Notes: a model not told the origin generated them from the sequence alone. A DNA stretch of 64,000 bases from Streptomyces spongiicola (GCF_003122365.1 NZ_CP029254.1:2862501-2926500), one strand, 5' to 3'; shown: positions 24,522-32,367, counted from the stretch's first letter. A program made the numbers and translations.

Positions 24522-25208
24522 ATGTCCCGAACAGCATGGCGCGTGGGCGGCGCGCAGCGGCAGGGCCGCCGCGAAGTCCAGGCGGACGCGTTCTCCGTCG
24601 GCGGCGACCGGGCCACCGGCCGTATCGCCGTGGCTGTCACCGACGGAATCGGCGACACCTCGGCTGCGGCAGACGCCGCCGAGCTCACCGCCGGCGCGGC
24701 CGCCACCACCGCGCTCGCGTCCACACCCGAACTCGGCTGCCTCGGTGCCCGCAGCAAGCTCGCCGCCAGCGGCGTCACCGCGGACGCATCCATCGTCACC
24801 GCGCTGTTCGACCCGGCCCACAGCCGTATCCGGATCGCCTGGGCCGGGCTGTGCCGCGTCTATGCCCTCACCACCGACGGTGAGCTCCAGCGCGTCACGT
24901 ACGACCACTCGCTCGGCGAGCGCATCCGCCATCACTCCGCGCAGAGCGGCCCGTTGCCGATGTACGACCGCAAGGTCACGCGCACCGTCGCCCGCCATGA
25001 GTTCGTGACCACGTCCCTGCCCGCGCGCGGCACCGCCAGCATCCTGCTGTGCACCGACGGCGTAAGCCAGAACGTCACCGACCAGACCATCATCGCCGCG
25101 CTCCTGTGCGACGACCTGTACGACGGCGCCGAACTCCTCGCGGCCGCCGCCGGCATCGACGGGCCGGACAACGCGACCGCCATCGTCCGGCGTCGCAGCG
25201 CCTGTTGA
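24522..25208 (+). CDS. PP2C-like protein phosphatase
   Basis: The 228-residue protein follows the PP2C metal-dependent phosphatase plan. QADAF at 20-24 is the first acidic metal-ligand strand, DGIGD at 41-45 is the DGxGG-type motif, LLCTDGVSQNV and GPDNATAIV carry the later Asp-Gly and Asp-Asn ligands. If active it would remove phosphate from Ser/Thr on host or phage proteins. ATG 24522 has AAAGGAG upstream. The second Gly of DGxGG is Asp here. Phage-borne PP2C genes are uncommon, and it may counter a host Ser/Thr kinase. Activity cannot be settled from sequence. Confidence 0.75.
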   Translation: MSRTAWRVGGAQRQGRREVQADAFSVGGDRATGRIAVAVTDGIGDTSAAADAAELTAGAAATTALASTPELGCLGARSKLAASGVTADASIVTALFDPAHSRIRIAWAGLCRVYALTTDGELQRVTYDHSLGERIRHHSAQSGPLPMYDRKVTRTVARHEFVTTSLPARGTASILLCTDGVSQNVTDQTIIAALLCDDLYDGAELLAAAAGIDGPDNATAIVRRRSAC

Positions 25209-25240
25209 TCGACCCAACACACATCAAGGAGGCAACTTCC

Positions 25241-26011
25241 ATGGATGACGAGCGACTTCGACCCACTCAGCTTCCGCTCAACGATCTCGCGACCGCCTAC
25301 GTCCAGGCGGGCCAGACGCTCTTCCTCGCGATCCTCGACGACATCGCCGCCCGAGTACGCCTGGCCCACCCCGAGGCCGCCTACCTGGAGATCGGCATCG
25401 ACGCCGACGGCGACGTCGAGCTGCACGGCATCTGGAGCGCCCAGGAGTCCGCGATCGGCACCTGCCGCCTCCTGTACGACCCGCATGACGACCCGGAGCA
25501 GGAGTGGCGGGACGGGCCGCTGGACCTCGACGAGCTCGTCGACGACCTCGGCCGCGTGCTTACCGGCTCGTTCCTCCACCACTGGGGCGTCGTCGAGCCG
25601 CACCCCGTCTACGAGCACCGTGACCGCCGATGGCTCGTCCTCCCGCCGGCGGATCGCGCCGCCACCGTCGCCGCGATCGTCCGCGGTCACGTCCCCGACG
25701 CCGAATCACTGATCTGCCGCTTCGCGGAGCGCGGCGAACGCATCGCCGTCGGCTTCGAGCAGGTCACGCTCAGCGGCGGCGGGACGATCAGCGTCCCGTG
25801 CCCGCTCTGCTCCCCGGAGACCGAGGACGGCCCGTGGCCGCGCGACGTCTCCCACGAGCTGGCCCGCATCCTCGGCCAGCTCTACGCCCTGCCGCACCTG
25901 CGCGGCCGCCACCTCACCCCGTGCGTCGACATCACCGCCGAACACGAGGGACAGCTGTGGCAGCTCGTCTTCCCGTACCGCGACCACAAGAAGGGAGCCG
26001 AATCGTCATGA
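25241..26011 (+). CDS. Hypothetical protein A of a tandem paralogous pair
   Basis: The 256-residue protein has an AAGGAGG ribosome binding site before ATG 25241. It shares its layout with the next gene: an N-terminal helix, a strand with ADGDVELHGIW, a middle DRAATVAAIVRGHVPDA helix, and LPHLRGRHLTPCVDI near the end. CPLC and a later Cys could bind metal in this copy only. It overlaps the next start by four bases. No enzyme signature is visible, and the fold may be alpha/beta. Confidence 0.6.
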   Translation: MDDERLRPTQLPLNDLATAYVQAGQTLFLAILDDIAARVRLAHPEAAYLEIGIDADGDVELHGIWSAQESAIGTCRLLYDPHDDPEQEWRDGPLDLDELVDDLGRVLTGSFLHHWGVVEPHPVYEHRDRRWLVLPPADRAATVAAIVRGHVPDAESLICRFAERGERIAVGFEQVTLSGGGTISVPCPLCSPETEDGPWPRDVSHELARILGQLYALPHLRGRHLTPCVDITAEHEGQLWQLVFPYRDHKKGAESS

Positions 26012-26739
26012 CCAGCAGCGAAGCTCCACGGACCATCGACGCCCGGCGCCACCTCGAACGCGCCGTCCGCATGGTGGACCAGGCCCAGGAACGGTACGAG
26101 GTCGCGATGCTCGACTTCGTCGCCGCGCGCCTCGTCGAGGCGTACCCGGAGACCACGCACATCACCTTCATCCACGTCACCGCCGACGGCGTGATCGAGC
26201 TGGACGGTCTGTGGACGACCCGCGAAGACAGCACGGAGGAGCTGATCCTGGACGTACGCCGGGACAGCGGGATCACCGCGTTCGATCCCGGTGAGATCGG
26301 CGACGACCTCACGTACTCCCTCGACCGGCTGAACTCGGTCGCCTGGAGTGCTGTACGCCCCGAGCCCCTGCCCGGCAAACGCTGGGTACTCGACATCCCG
26401 CCCGTCGACCGTGCCGCGCGCATCGCCGATCTCGTCCGCGCGCACCACCCCGACGCGGGCCTGCTCACCGTCGATCTCTCGCCCATGCGGCCCCGCGTGG
26501 CCGGCGTGACCACGGTCGGCACCACGGGCGTCAGTGCCACGGTCCACGCCGAGCCCGACCGGCCGCTGTGGCCTGAGGAGGCCGGCCGGATCATCCGCGG
26601 GCTCATCTGGCAGATCCGCTCCCTGCCGCACCTGCGCGCGCGATACCTGACGCGGGTCGGCGGCCCGTCGGAGGAGACCGCGTACCTGCTGCTCCCGCAG
26701 ACCGAGACCGGCGAGGAGAAGGGAGTGTCATGCCCCTGA
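26008..26739 (+). CDS. Hypothetical protein B of a tandem paralogous pair
   Basis: The 243-residue product is a divergent copy of the previous gene: ADGVIELDGLW, DRAARIADLVRAHHPDA and LPHLRARYLTRVG occupy the same order and spacing as in the first copy. It lacks the CPLC motif. ATG 26008 overlaps the previous TGA. The last 10 bases overlap the next gene. Two adjacent copies suggest a hetero-oligomer or a recent duplication. Function is unknown. Confidence 0.6.
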   Translation: MTSSEAPRTIDARRHLERAVRMVDQAQERYEVAMLDFVAARLVEAYPETTHITFIHVTADGVIELDGLWTTREDSTEELILDVRRDSGITAFDPGEIGDDLTYSLDRLNSVAWSAVRPEPLPGKRWVLDIPPVDRAARIADLVRAHHPDAGLLTVDLSPMRPRVAGVTTVGTTGVSATVHAEPDRPLWPEEAGRIIRGLIWQIRSLPHLRARYLTRVGGPSEETAYLLLPQTETGEEKGVSCP

Positions 26740-27272
26740 CCATCGAGCGCACGCCCGCGCCTGCCGTCCCCGCCGTACACGCCCAGACGATCGCCGCGAA
26801 CGTGCTGCAGACCTGGCCGATGACCATCGGCCTGACCATCGAGTACGTCGCCCACCACGACCAGGGCCCGCACGGTGCCGTCACCTTCGCGGTCGTACGC
26901 GCCCGGGAGACGTGGCCGAGCCCGGCGCTGATCCGCTGCGACGGCTACGGCCACATCGCCCGCGGCTGCGAGCACCCCCGCCCCGACGGGCGCCCCTGCT
27001 GGCACCCGTCGGCACCACACCTCTCCCTGCGTGACCAGGGCCTGTGCGCGCGGCACCTGCCACCGCTCGCCGTCCACGACTGGGTCAGGCACCCCGAGCA
27101 GCCGCTCTACGGCCGCGTCGCCCGCGTCGAGCCGGACGGCACGGTCGCCGTCGCCTTCGTGGGCGGCGAGCTCACCCTGCACGCCGGCCAGGTGCCCCGC
27201 GTACCTCCGCACATCGCCGAGGAGCTCGACCGAGGGCCTCTCCACGCCCCGGTGCACCTGATCGACGACTAG
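26730..27272 (+). CDS. Hypothetical phage protein with Cys/His cluster
   Basis: The 180-residue protein starts at ATG 26730 inside the previous gene, with GGAGAAGGGAG upstream. Residues about 70-112 carry a C-x-C-x-H-type series (RCDGYGHIARGCEHPRPDGRPCWH ... GLCARHL, split), a plausible zinc site. A C-terminal SH3-like strand section (YGRVARVEPDGTVAVAFVGGELTL) resembles small binding domains. No family is recognised. Confidence 0.55.
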   Translation: MPLTIERTPAPAVPAVHAQTIAANVLQTWPMTIGLTIEYVAHHDQGPHGAVTFAVVRARETWPSPALIRCDGYGHIARGCEHPRPDGRPCWHPSAPHLSLRDQGLCARHLPPLAVHDWVRHPEQPLYGRVARVEPDGTVAVAFVGGELTLHAGQVPRVPPHIAEELDRGPLHAPVHLIDD

Positions 27273-27356
27273 CCACAGACCTCCGGCGTCGTGTGCGAGA
27301 CGGCAACCGGAGCCAGCCGACAACTCCCATCCACAATCGAAAGAGAGTCGTTCAGC

Positions 27357-27722
27357 ATGAGCGGTCACGCCGTGATCACCGTCAGTTTCACCAGATCCGT
27401 GTACGCGCACGAGCTGCGTCCCGGCGACGTGTTCGCCTTCCCGGACGCGCCGAGCACCCCGCTCGCCGTGGCGGGTGTCAAGAAGACCGTCCTCTCCCCC
27501 GAGCTCGTCCTGCTCGCCCTGACCCTGCCCGGCCGCACTGAGCCGATGCACCTCCCGGCCCAAACACCGGTCCGGGCCCTCCGCATGGTCCGCCGCGTCT
27601 CCCTGACCTGCCTGCTGTGTCGCAGGAGCCAGGACGTCGAGCTCAACCTCCCCCACGACGGCGAACCCCTCTCGTTCGTCTGTGCCGACCACGCCCCCGC
27701 CCCGGACCGGGAGGCCGAGTGA
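27357..27722 (+). CDS. Hypothetical small protein with C-terminal CxxC
   Basis: The 121-residue product starts at ATG 27357 after GAAAGAGAG. The N-terminal two-thirds are beta-rich with a small-domain look (RPGDVFAFPDAPSTPLAV). The C-terminus has CLLC and a later CADH, enough for a zinc ribbon. The stop overlaps the next start (TGATG). Function is unknown. Confidence 0.55.
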   Translation: MSGHAVITVSFTRSVYAHELRPGDVFAFPDAPSTPLAVAGVKKTVLSPELVLLALTLPGRTEPMHLPAQTPVRALRMVRRVSLTCLLCRRSQDVELNLPHDGEPLSFVCADHAPAPDREAE

Positions 27723-28117
27723 TGGCGCTCCACTACCTCAGCGCCGTTCAACTCCTGCGCCGCGCCGACGAGGAGAAGGCCCGGGCCCTGTACGCGGACG
27801 TCATCGAGGCCCTCGAACAGCACAGCACGGACGTCGGCGTGGACTGGTGCGGCAACGAGCTGAACATCACCGTCCAGCTCACCAACGACGGCGAGCAGTA
27901 CATCGCGATCGCCGGCCGCTACTCGCTCCCCTGGCACAACGACCGCAGCGAGATCGGCGGCTGGAAGGCCGTGCATATCGACAACACCTTCGGCACGGCC
28001 AAGGTCATCTACGACACCACGACCGACGAGGACGAGCCGCCCGGCGACATGTCCCTCGAACCCCTCGCCGAGGAGGTCGGGACGTACGTCGGCGGCTGGC
28101 GCGCCGAGCACGGATAG
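27722..28117 (+). CDS. Hypothetical phage protein
   Basis: The 131-residue protein is coupled to the previous gene by a one-base overlap (TGATG). It has a mixed alpha/beta pattern with several aromatic residues (YIAIAGRYSLPWHNDRSEIGGW) and an acidic Glu/Asp-rich C-terminal segment. It contains no enzyme motif. A longer frame from 27617 reads through a shadow of the previous gene. Confidence 0.5.
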   Translation: MALHYLSAVQLLRRADEEKARALYADVIEALEQHSTDVGVDWCGNELNITVQLTNDGEQYIAIAGRYSLPWHNDRSEIGGWKAVHIDNTFGTAKVIYDTTTDEDEPPGDMSLEPLAEEVGTYVGGWRAEHG

Positions 28118-28145
28118 CCCCAGCCCACCCGCACCACATCACGCC

Positions 28146-28178
28146 AGGGGGCCGAGCCCGCGCAACGGCCGGCCCCCT
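28146..28178 (+). terminator. Intergenic GC-rich hairpin
   Basis: A 9-bp stem, AGGGGGCCG paired with CGGCCCCCT, encloses a 15-base loop between two early genes. It lies 29 bases past the previous stop. It is one of the repeated hairpin elements of the early region. Confidence 0.55.
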
Positions 28179-28216
28179 ACCCCACTCATGCCTGAATCAC
28201 GAGAAAGGGCACCCTC

Positions 28217-28864
28217 GTGCTCACCTTCACCGTCGGCAGCGGTCCGGCCCTCGAGGTCGCCGAATACGCCGACTTCGACACCGGTCAGGCCGTCTACCGC
28301 GTCACCGGCATCGGCACCTTCACCCTCGGCCGGGACCCCGACCACCACCCCGAAGCCGACCAGGACCCGATGGAGGAGATCCTCCACGTCGCGTACGGCA
28401 GCGGACCGCTCGGCTTCCAGATGGACGAGGCACCGGTGCTGTTCGGCCTCACCCTGGCCGGCGCCGAGTCCTTCACCCGCGCCGCCCTCGTCTCGGGCGA
28501 CCTGCGGCTGCGCCCGTACCGCCTCATCCTCAGCGCCCCCGTCCGTGCCCCGAAGGGCACGGCGCGCCGGGCCACCGCCATCGTGTCCGCTCTGGCTCGG
28601 CACTGGCTGGCCCAGCCCTGGGCACCGGAACTGCGCCGCGCCCACGAACACCACTGCGCGCCCAGTTCCCTGCACCGGTACGGCGGACTCATCGCACAGC
28701 ACGAGGAGCGCATGCGACGCCTCCGCGAGGACCACGCCTACTACATCCAGCGCGCCGAACGTGCCACGACGATCCTGCAGGCGGGCCCCGTCCCCGCCCC
28801 CGAGGGCGCCCCACCACACCCGTTCACGTCGCCGGACACGACGACCCATTCGGCGGGGCGGTGA
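28217..28864 (+). CDS. Hypothetical phage protein
   Basis: The 215-residue protein starts at GTG 28217. It has a beta-rich first half (FTVGSGPALEVAEYADF ... LILSAPVRAP) and a helical second half ending in a charged helix (HEERMRRLREDHAYYIQRAERATTIL). No motif was recognised. Its TGA overlaps the GTG of the methyltransferase-like gene (GTGA), which suggests coupling. Confidence 0.5.
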   Translation: MLTFTVGSGPALEVAEYADFDTGQAVYRVTGIGTFTLGRDPDHHPEADQDPMEEILHVAYGSGPLGFQMDEAPVLFGLTLAGAESFTRAALVSGDLRLRPYRLILSAPVRAPKGTARRATAIVSALARHWLAQPWAPELRRAHEHHCAPSSLHRYGGLIAQHEERMRRLREDHAYYIQRAERATTILQAGPVPAPEGAPPHPFTSPDTTTHSAGR

Positions 28865-29862
28865 GCGCCGTGGCCCAGTTCGACTTGTTCGGCGAGGTGG
28901 AGCAGAAGTTCGAGGAGCGCGCCAAGCGGCGCGAGGAGAAAGCCGCCAAGCCGCCCATGCCGCGCTCCACCCCCGCCTCGCGCCGTAAGCACCGCGCCTT
29001 CCCGGGCGACCCGCACCGGCACGCCATGGAAGTCGCCGAGAACGTCATCGCCGCCTGGTTCAGCCACTACGGCGGCAACCGCATGGACGTCCCGCTCGGC
29101 ACCATCGCCGCGCTGTCCTTCTTCCGGGAGCCGCTCGTCAGCGACTGGCTCCTCACCCTCGAACCGTCCCAGCTCCCGCCACTCCTGCGGGAGGTCTGGG
29201 GTGTCCAGTGGATGGCCCGCCCCGACCTCATCGAGGTCGCGCGTCCCCTGCACGACTGGGTGGAGGAGGACCCCGACGAGTACCAGCTGCGTGCCGTCCA
29301 GGCCGTCATCCACACCGCGATCTACAACGGGCTGTTCGACCTCACCGCGAGCGACGACCCCTATGAGCGGTCGGAGGCCGACGTCCTCAGCCCCCTGCTC
29401 ACGGGCCTGCGCCACAAGAGCGACAAGAAGTGGCGCGGCGAGTACCACACCCCACCGTCGGTCTCCGACCTCATGGCCGAGATCCTCGTCAACGACACCG
29501 ACCACGGCCGCACCATCCGCGAACCGGCCCTCGGCAGCGGCGGCATGTTCCGCTCCGTCGTCCAGACCCTGCGCCATCACGGCCTCAACCCGCACGACTA
29601 CACGTGGCTCGGCAACGACATCGACCGCCTCGCCACCGCCTGCGCCGCCGTCAACGCGATCACCTGGGACCTCGGCCCCAAGACTGCCATCTGGTGCGCC
29701 AACACCCTCGCCACCGAGGACGCCGGCCTCACCGAGGCCCTGGCCGAGCGCACCGCGGTCATCAAACACCGCAACGCGGTCGTGGAACAGGCCCTGTTCG
29801 AGCGGAAGGCCCGACGGCTGCTCGGTGCCCTCGACCAGCTCTTCGAAGGAGCCGCGGCGTGA
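28861..29862 (+). CDS. N6-adenine methyltransferase-like protein with beta-clamp-binding N-terminus
   Basis: The 333-residue product resembles type I-like N6-adenine methyltransferases. GEYHTPPSVSDLM (about residues 192-204) is the family substrate/fold motif, EPALGSGGMF (about 221-230) is motif I for AdoMet binding, and WLGNDID follows it as the second strand. The catalytic (D/N)PP(F/Y) motif that should follow near CANTLA is not seen, and the protein ends about 60 residues later, so activity is doubtful. QFDLF at residues 6-10 matches the bacterial beta-clamp-binding peptide class QL(S/D)LF. GTG 28870 is an alternative start. It may be a degraded enzyme or a decoy. Confidence 0.7.
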   Translation: MSAVAQFDLFGEVEQKFEERAKRREEKAAKPPMPRSTPASRRKHRAFPGDPHRHAMEVAENVIAAWFSHYGGNRMDVPLGTIAALSFFREPLVSDWLLTLEPSQLPPLLREVWGVQWMARPDLIEVARPLHDWVEEDPDEYQLRAVQAVIHTAIYNGLFDLTASDDPYERSEADVLSPLLTGLRHKSDKKWRGEYHTPPSVSDLMAEILVNDTDHGRTIREPALGSGGMFRSVVQTLRHHGLNPHDYTWLGNDIDRLATACAAVNAITWDLGPKTAIWCANTLATEDAGLTEALAERTAVIKHRNAVVEQALFERKARRLLGALDQLFEGAAA

Positions 29863-29905
29863 CCGTTGTCTCTGCCCCTCACCACACCACCAGGAAGGAC
29901 GATTC

Positions 29906-30637
29906 ATGAGCCCGACGAAACCAACCGCACACAAGACCTCGGACGCACCGAAGAAACAGCGGGTCTTCCCCGCGGACTTCGCCGAGTTCGTCGCCGCGAC
30001 CGCCGCCGCACTCGGCGACGGCTGGACCGTCGACGCCGACGACGAACCCCACCCGGGCCCGTCCGCGTACCTCGCCCACCCCGACGGCCGCCGCATCGGC
30101 ATCAAGCACCTCTGGCGAGGCGAGGCCGTCCAGACCTGGGCGCTCGACGTACCGCCCCGCGAGTTCGAGGAGGGTGACCGCGACGCCGAGTCGTACGCCG
30201 ACAGCCTCAAGCACCTCTCCCCTGGCATCCGCTACAACGTAGGCGTCCACTTCACCAACAACCCGCCCGCCGCGACCGCGGCACGGAACATCCGCACCCG
30301 ACTGCTGCCGGCATTCGATGGCGAGCGCCCACCGCTGCGCGCCTTCCCCAAGAAGCCTCCCCGCCGTGCTCCAGCCGCCGAGAAGAACCCGGCGGCCGCC
30401 AAAGCGCCGACGAGCGGCGACAACCCCGAGCCAGAGCAAGCGACCGCCGCCAAGGCCCCGGCGAAGACCCCACGTCGCACGGCCAAGAAGGCGCAGACGC
30501 CCGCGAAGGCCACCGAGCCGAAGAAGCGGACGCCAGCGCCCCGGTCACGCCGCGCCACGACGACGGCCAAGGCAACGAAGGCGCAGGACACCAAGGCGCA
30601 GAAGTCGAAGCCGACCGAAGCCGCCACCAGTAACTGA
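29906..30637 (+). CDS. Phage protein with Lys/Ala-rich histone-like tail
   Basis: The 243-residue protein has an N-terminal globular domain of about 130 residues (RVFPADFAEFVAATAAALGDGWTV, then strands with HPDGRRIGIKHLW). A basic disordered tail follows, rich in Lys, Ala, Pro and Thr (KTPRRTAKKAQTPAKATEPK). The tail is similar to the histone-H1-like tail of the RecT protein of this prophage, so it may bind DNA. AGGAAGGA precedes ATG 29906. The globular part is unassigned. Confidence 0.6.
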   Translation: MSPTKPTAHKTSDAPKKQRVFPADFAEFVAATAAALGDGWTVDADDEPHPGPSAYLAHPDGRRIGIKHLWRGEAVQTWALDVPPREFEEGDRDAESYADSLKHLSPGIRYNVGVHFTNNPPAATAARNIRTRLLPAFDGERPPLRAFPKKPPRRAPAAEKNPAAAKAPTSGDNPEPEQATAAKAPAKTPRRTAKKAQTPAKATEPKKRTPAPRSRRATTTAKATKAQDTKAQKSKPTEAATSN

Positions 30638-30646
30638 TCAGCCCCT

Positions 30647-30680
30647 GGGTACGGGGCGGTCCGCTCGCCGCCCCGTACCC
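30647..30680 (+). terminator. Intergenic hairpin with 13-bp perfect stem
   Basis: GGGTACGGGGCGG at 30647-30659 pairs with 30668-30680, with an 8-base loop, between the histone-like-tail gene and the Zn-rich gene. It is the most perfect of the early-region hairpins and may end transcription or stabilise RNA. Confidence 0.65.
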
Positions 30681-30709
30681 GCATCCCATTGGAGAATCTG
30701 AGAACTGTC

Positions 30710-31210
30710 ATGACACAACTCGACCTCTTCGGAGAGAAGCAGTCCGCCACGGATCGCAGGTCCGCCCGCGAGGCTGAACGCGACGCCCGAGCCGCCCGCC
30801 ACGGCGCCTATCGCGAATCCCTGAAGATCGACTGCTGTACGGGCAAGCCCATCCCGCTCGACGAGAGCGGCTGCCCGCAGTACCGCTGCGTACGCTGCGG
30901 CGCCCTGGCCTTCGCGGGCACGTTCGCCTTCAACCACGACTGCGGGTGGGCCGGCTGCTACGCCGACACCGAACCCACCCGCGGTACCGGCAAGACGACC
31001 CACGACGTCGGCCTCTCCACCTACCGGCACGACAACCGGCACCACCCCCATTGCGCCCGCCCTGGGTGCGGCCACGCACGCGGCGTCCACCAGAACGTTC
31101 CGCGCACCGCGCCTGAGGACTCCAGCTGCTACGAGTACTGCGGCTGCCGGGGCTACCTCGCTCCTGTCCCCGCCGAGACCCGTGAGGAGGTCGGCAGTGC
31201 TCACCACTGA
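30710..31210 (+). CDS. Cys/His-rich protein with N-terminal beta-clamp-binding motif
   Basis: The 166-residue protein starts MTQLDLFGE, a perfect QLDLF pentapeptide at residues 3-7. A cluster of 17 cysteine and histidine residues follows (SGCPQYRCVRCG ... HDCGWAGCY ... HCARPGCGH ... CYEYCGC), so it probably binds several zinc ions. It shares its opening (Q(L/F)DLFGE) with the methyltransferase-like protein 1.8 kb upstream. It may be recruited to the replication clamp. GGAGA lies 14 bases before the ATG, a long spacing. Confidence 0.6.
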   Translation: MTQLDLFGEKQSATDRRSAREAERDARAARHGAYRESLKIDCCTGKPIPLDESGCPQYRCVRCGALAFAGTFAFNHDCGWAGCYADTEPTRGTGKTTHDVGLSTYRHDNRHHPHCARPGCGHARGVHQNVPRTAPEDSSCYEYCGCRGYLAPVPAETREEVGSAHH

Positions 31211-31541
31211 ACAGCTCGCCGCCATCGCCGCCCTGCGAGACAAGACCGTCCCGGGCCCCTGGGGCGTCATCAGGATCGACATCGAGGAAGGCGTGACCAG
31301 CTTCCTCATCGCCGACAGCAACGACGACCGCGTCGCCTCCGTCGACGTCGCGCACGAGGGAGACCCCGAAGCCCTGGCCGGCGCCGAGGCAGACGCGCAC
31401 TTCATCGCCGAAGCCCGTGCGGTCGTCGACCTCCTTCTGGACGAGGTGACCCAGCTCCGCGCCAAGCTCGCCCGTACACCGCCTCCTCGGCGCCGCACCT
31501 GGGGCGACCGACTTCGCCTCAGGAACCGAGCGGACACCTGA
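31197..31541 (+). CDS. Ead/Ea22-like phage protein
   Basis: The 114-residue product starts at GTG 31197 with GAGGAGG upstream, inside the end of the previous gene. Its pattern (TTEQLAAIAALRDKTVPGPWGVI ... DAHFIAEARAVVDLLLDEVTQL, split) is common in small phage early proteins related to Ead/Ea22. Their role is unclear. The C-terminus is basic. It is the last rightward gene before the facing minus-strand genes. Confidence 0.65.
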   Translation: MLTTEQLAAIAALRDKTVPGPWGVIRIDIEEGVTSFLIADSNDDRVASVDVAHEGDPEALAGAEADAHFIAEARAVVDLLLDEVTQLRAKLARTPPPRRRTWGDRLRLRNRADT

Positions 31542-31690
31542 TGTCCACGAGGACACCCGGTTCTCACCGCCCACACAGGGCATTGAAGGGGTCGGCAAGA
31601 ATGGCTGGATTCGAACGGCCCCGAGATCGCCTCAAATTGGGCACAGTGGACACCTGACGCTGTGCCTCGTCCAAGAAGACACGTGACCGC

Positions 31691-31724
31691 AAGGGCGGCC
31701 CAGACTCATGCCCGGGCCGCCCTT
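31691..31724. terminator. Terminator between the rightward early operon and the leftward small genes
   Basis: A perfect 11-bp stem AAGGGCGGCCC/GGGCCGCCCTT with a 12-base loop lies just past the end of the facing minus-strand gene at 31728 and after the Ead-like gene. It can act on both strands. Confidence 0.75.
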
Positions 31725-31727
31725 CGC

Positions 31728-31955
31728 TCATGCCCCCTCTGTTTCGTCGCCATCCAGAATCTCGAGCGCCGACGGCACATCATCGGGGCTCGCCCAGCCG
31801 GCGACCGGTAGAGGGTCAATGAGGACACGAGGCGCGTCATCGTCGTCTCCCCAACCCGGCGGAGGGTCACCGAGGGCCGAAGGCGCGTCGACGTCCGCCC
31901 AAGTCGTGATGGGCGGCTCTGCCTGGCCAGATGCATCAGAGCGGTCAGGGTTCAT
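31728..31955 (-). CDS. Small acidic protein
   Basis: A 75-residue protein with an unusually acidic, Pro/Trp-rich sequence (WGDDDDAPRVLIDPLPVAGW) and several PSAL units that look repeated (APSALGDPP and PSALEILDG). ATG 31955 is preceded by GGAGGAGAG. It is probably cotranscribed with the membrane gene upstream (34-base gap). Acidic phage proteins of this size can mimic DNA or inhibit host proteins, but this is only a possibility. Confidence 0.6.
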   Translation of the reverse strand: MNPDRSDASGQAEPPITTWADVDAPSALGDPPPGWGDDDDAPRVLIDPLPVAGWASPDDVPSALEILDGDETEGA

Positions 31956-31989
31956 TTCTCTCTCCTCCAACTGTCGTGGCAGGGCTGGT

Positions 31990-32130
31990 TCAAACCTTGA
32001 GGTACAGAGCGAGTGCCACCCACACGGCGACGGCCAGCGTCATCGCCGGGATGAGCGCGGGATACGACACGGCGGTGATCCCTGCAACCACGGCGCCCAG
32101 TGCGGCAATCGCGGTGCGTTCGGCCTTCAT
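31990..32130 (-). CDS. Tiny single-pass or two-pass membrane protein
   Basis: A 46-residue frame begins ATG AAG at 32130 with a GGAGGAAG ribosome binding site seven bases upstream. The sequence MKAERTAIAALGAVVAGI followed by a second hydrophobic stretch (LIPAMTLAVAVWVALALYL) is almost entirely membrane-compatible. It lies just upstream of the small acidic gene on the same strand. Its size is below common gene-finder limits. It may be a lysogeny-expressed exclusion protein. Confidence 0.6.
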   Translation of the reverse strand: MKAERTAIAALGAVVAGITAVSYPALIPAMTLAVAVWVALALYLKV

Positions 32131-32367
32131 GTTCTTCCTCCATCACATCGACACGGCACCCGTCAGCGGGGCCGAGGCCGACGATGAAGGACCGCGGGGT
32201 TAGCCGCGCAACCCCCTTCATCAAGGCCGAGGTCCACCGCCCTTCCAGGCGACCGAGGAAGTGAACCCGCGCCGCGAAGGGCAAGCGGTGCTCACGGAAC
32301 CGAACCAGGTATCCGATCAGGGCGTCGAAGTCGCGCAGGTGAGCCTCCGTCCCCGAACGGCTTCGGC

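Noticed and set aside
31600..31670. tRNA-like segment containing GGATTCGAACGGCC
   Set aside because: It has a T-arm-like core but no matching acceptor stem, anticodon arm or D arm in either orientation.
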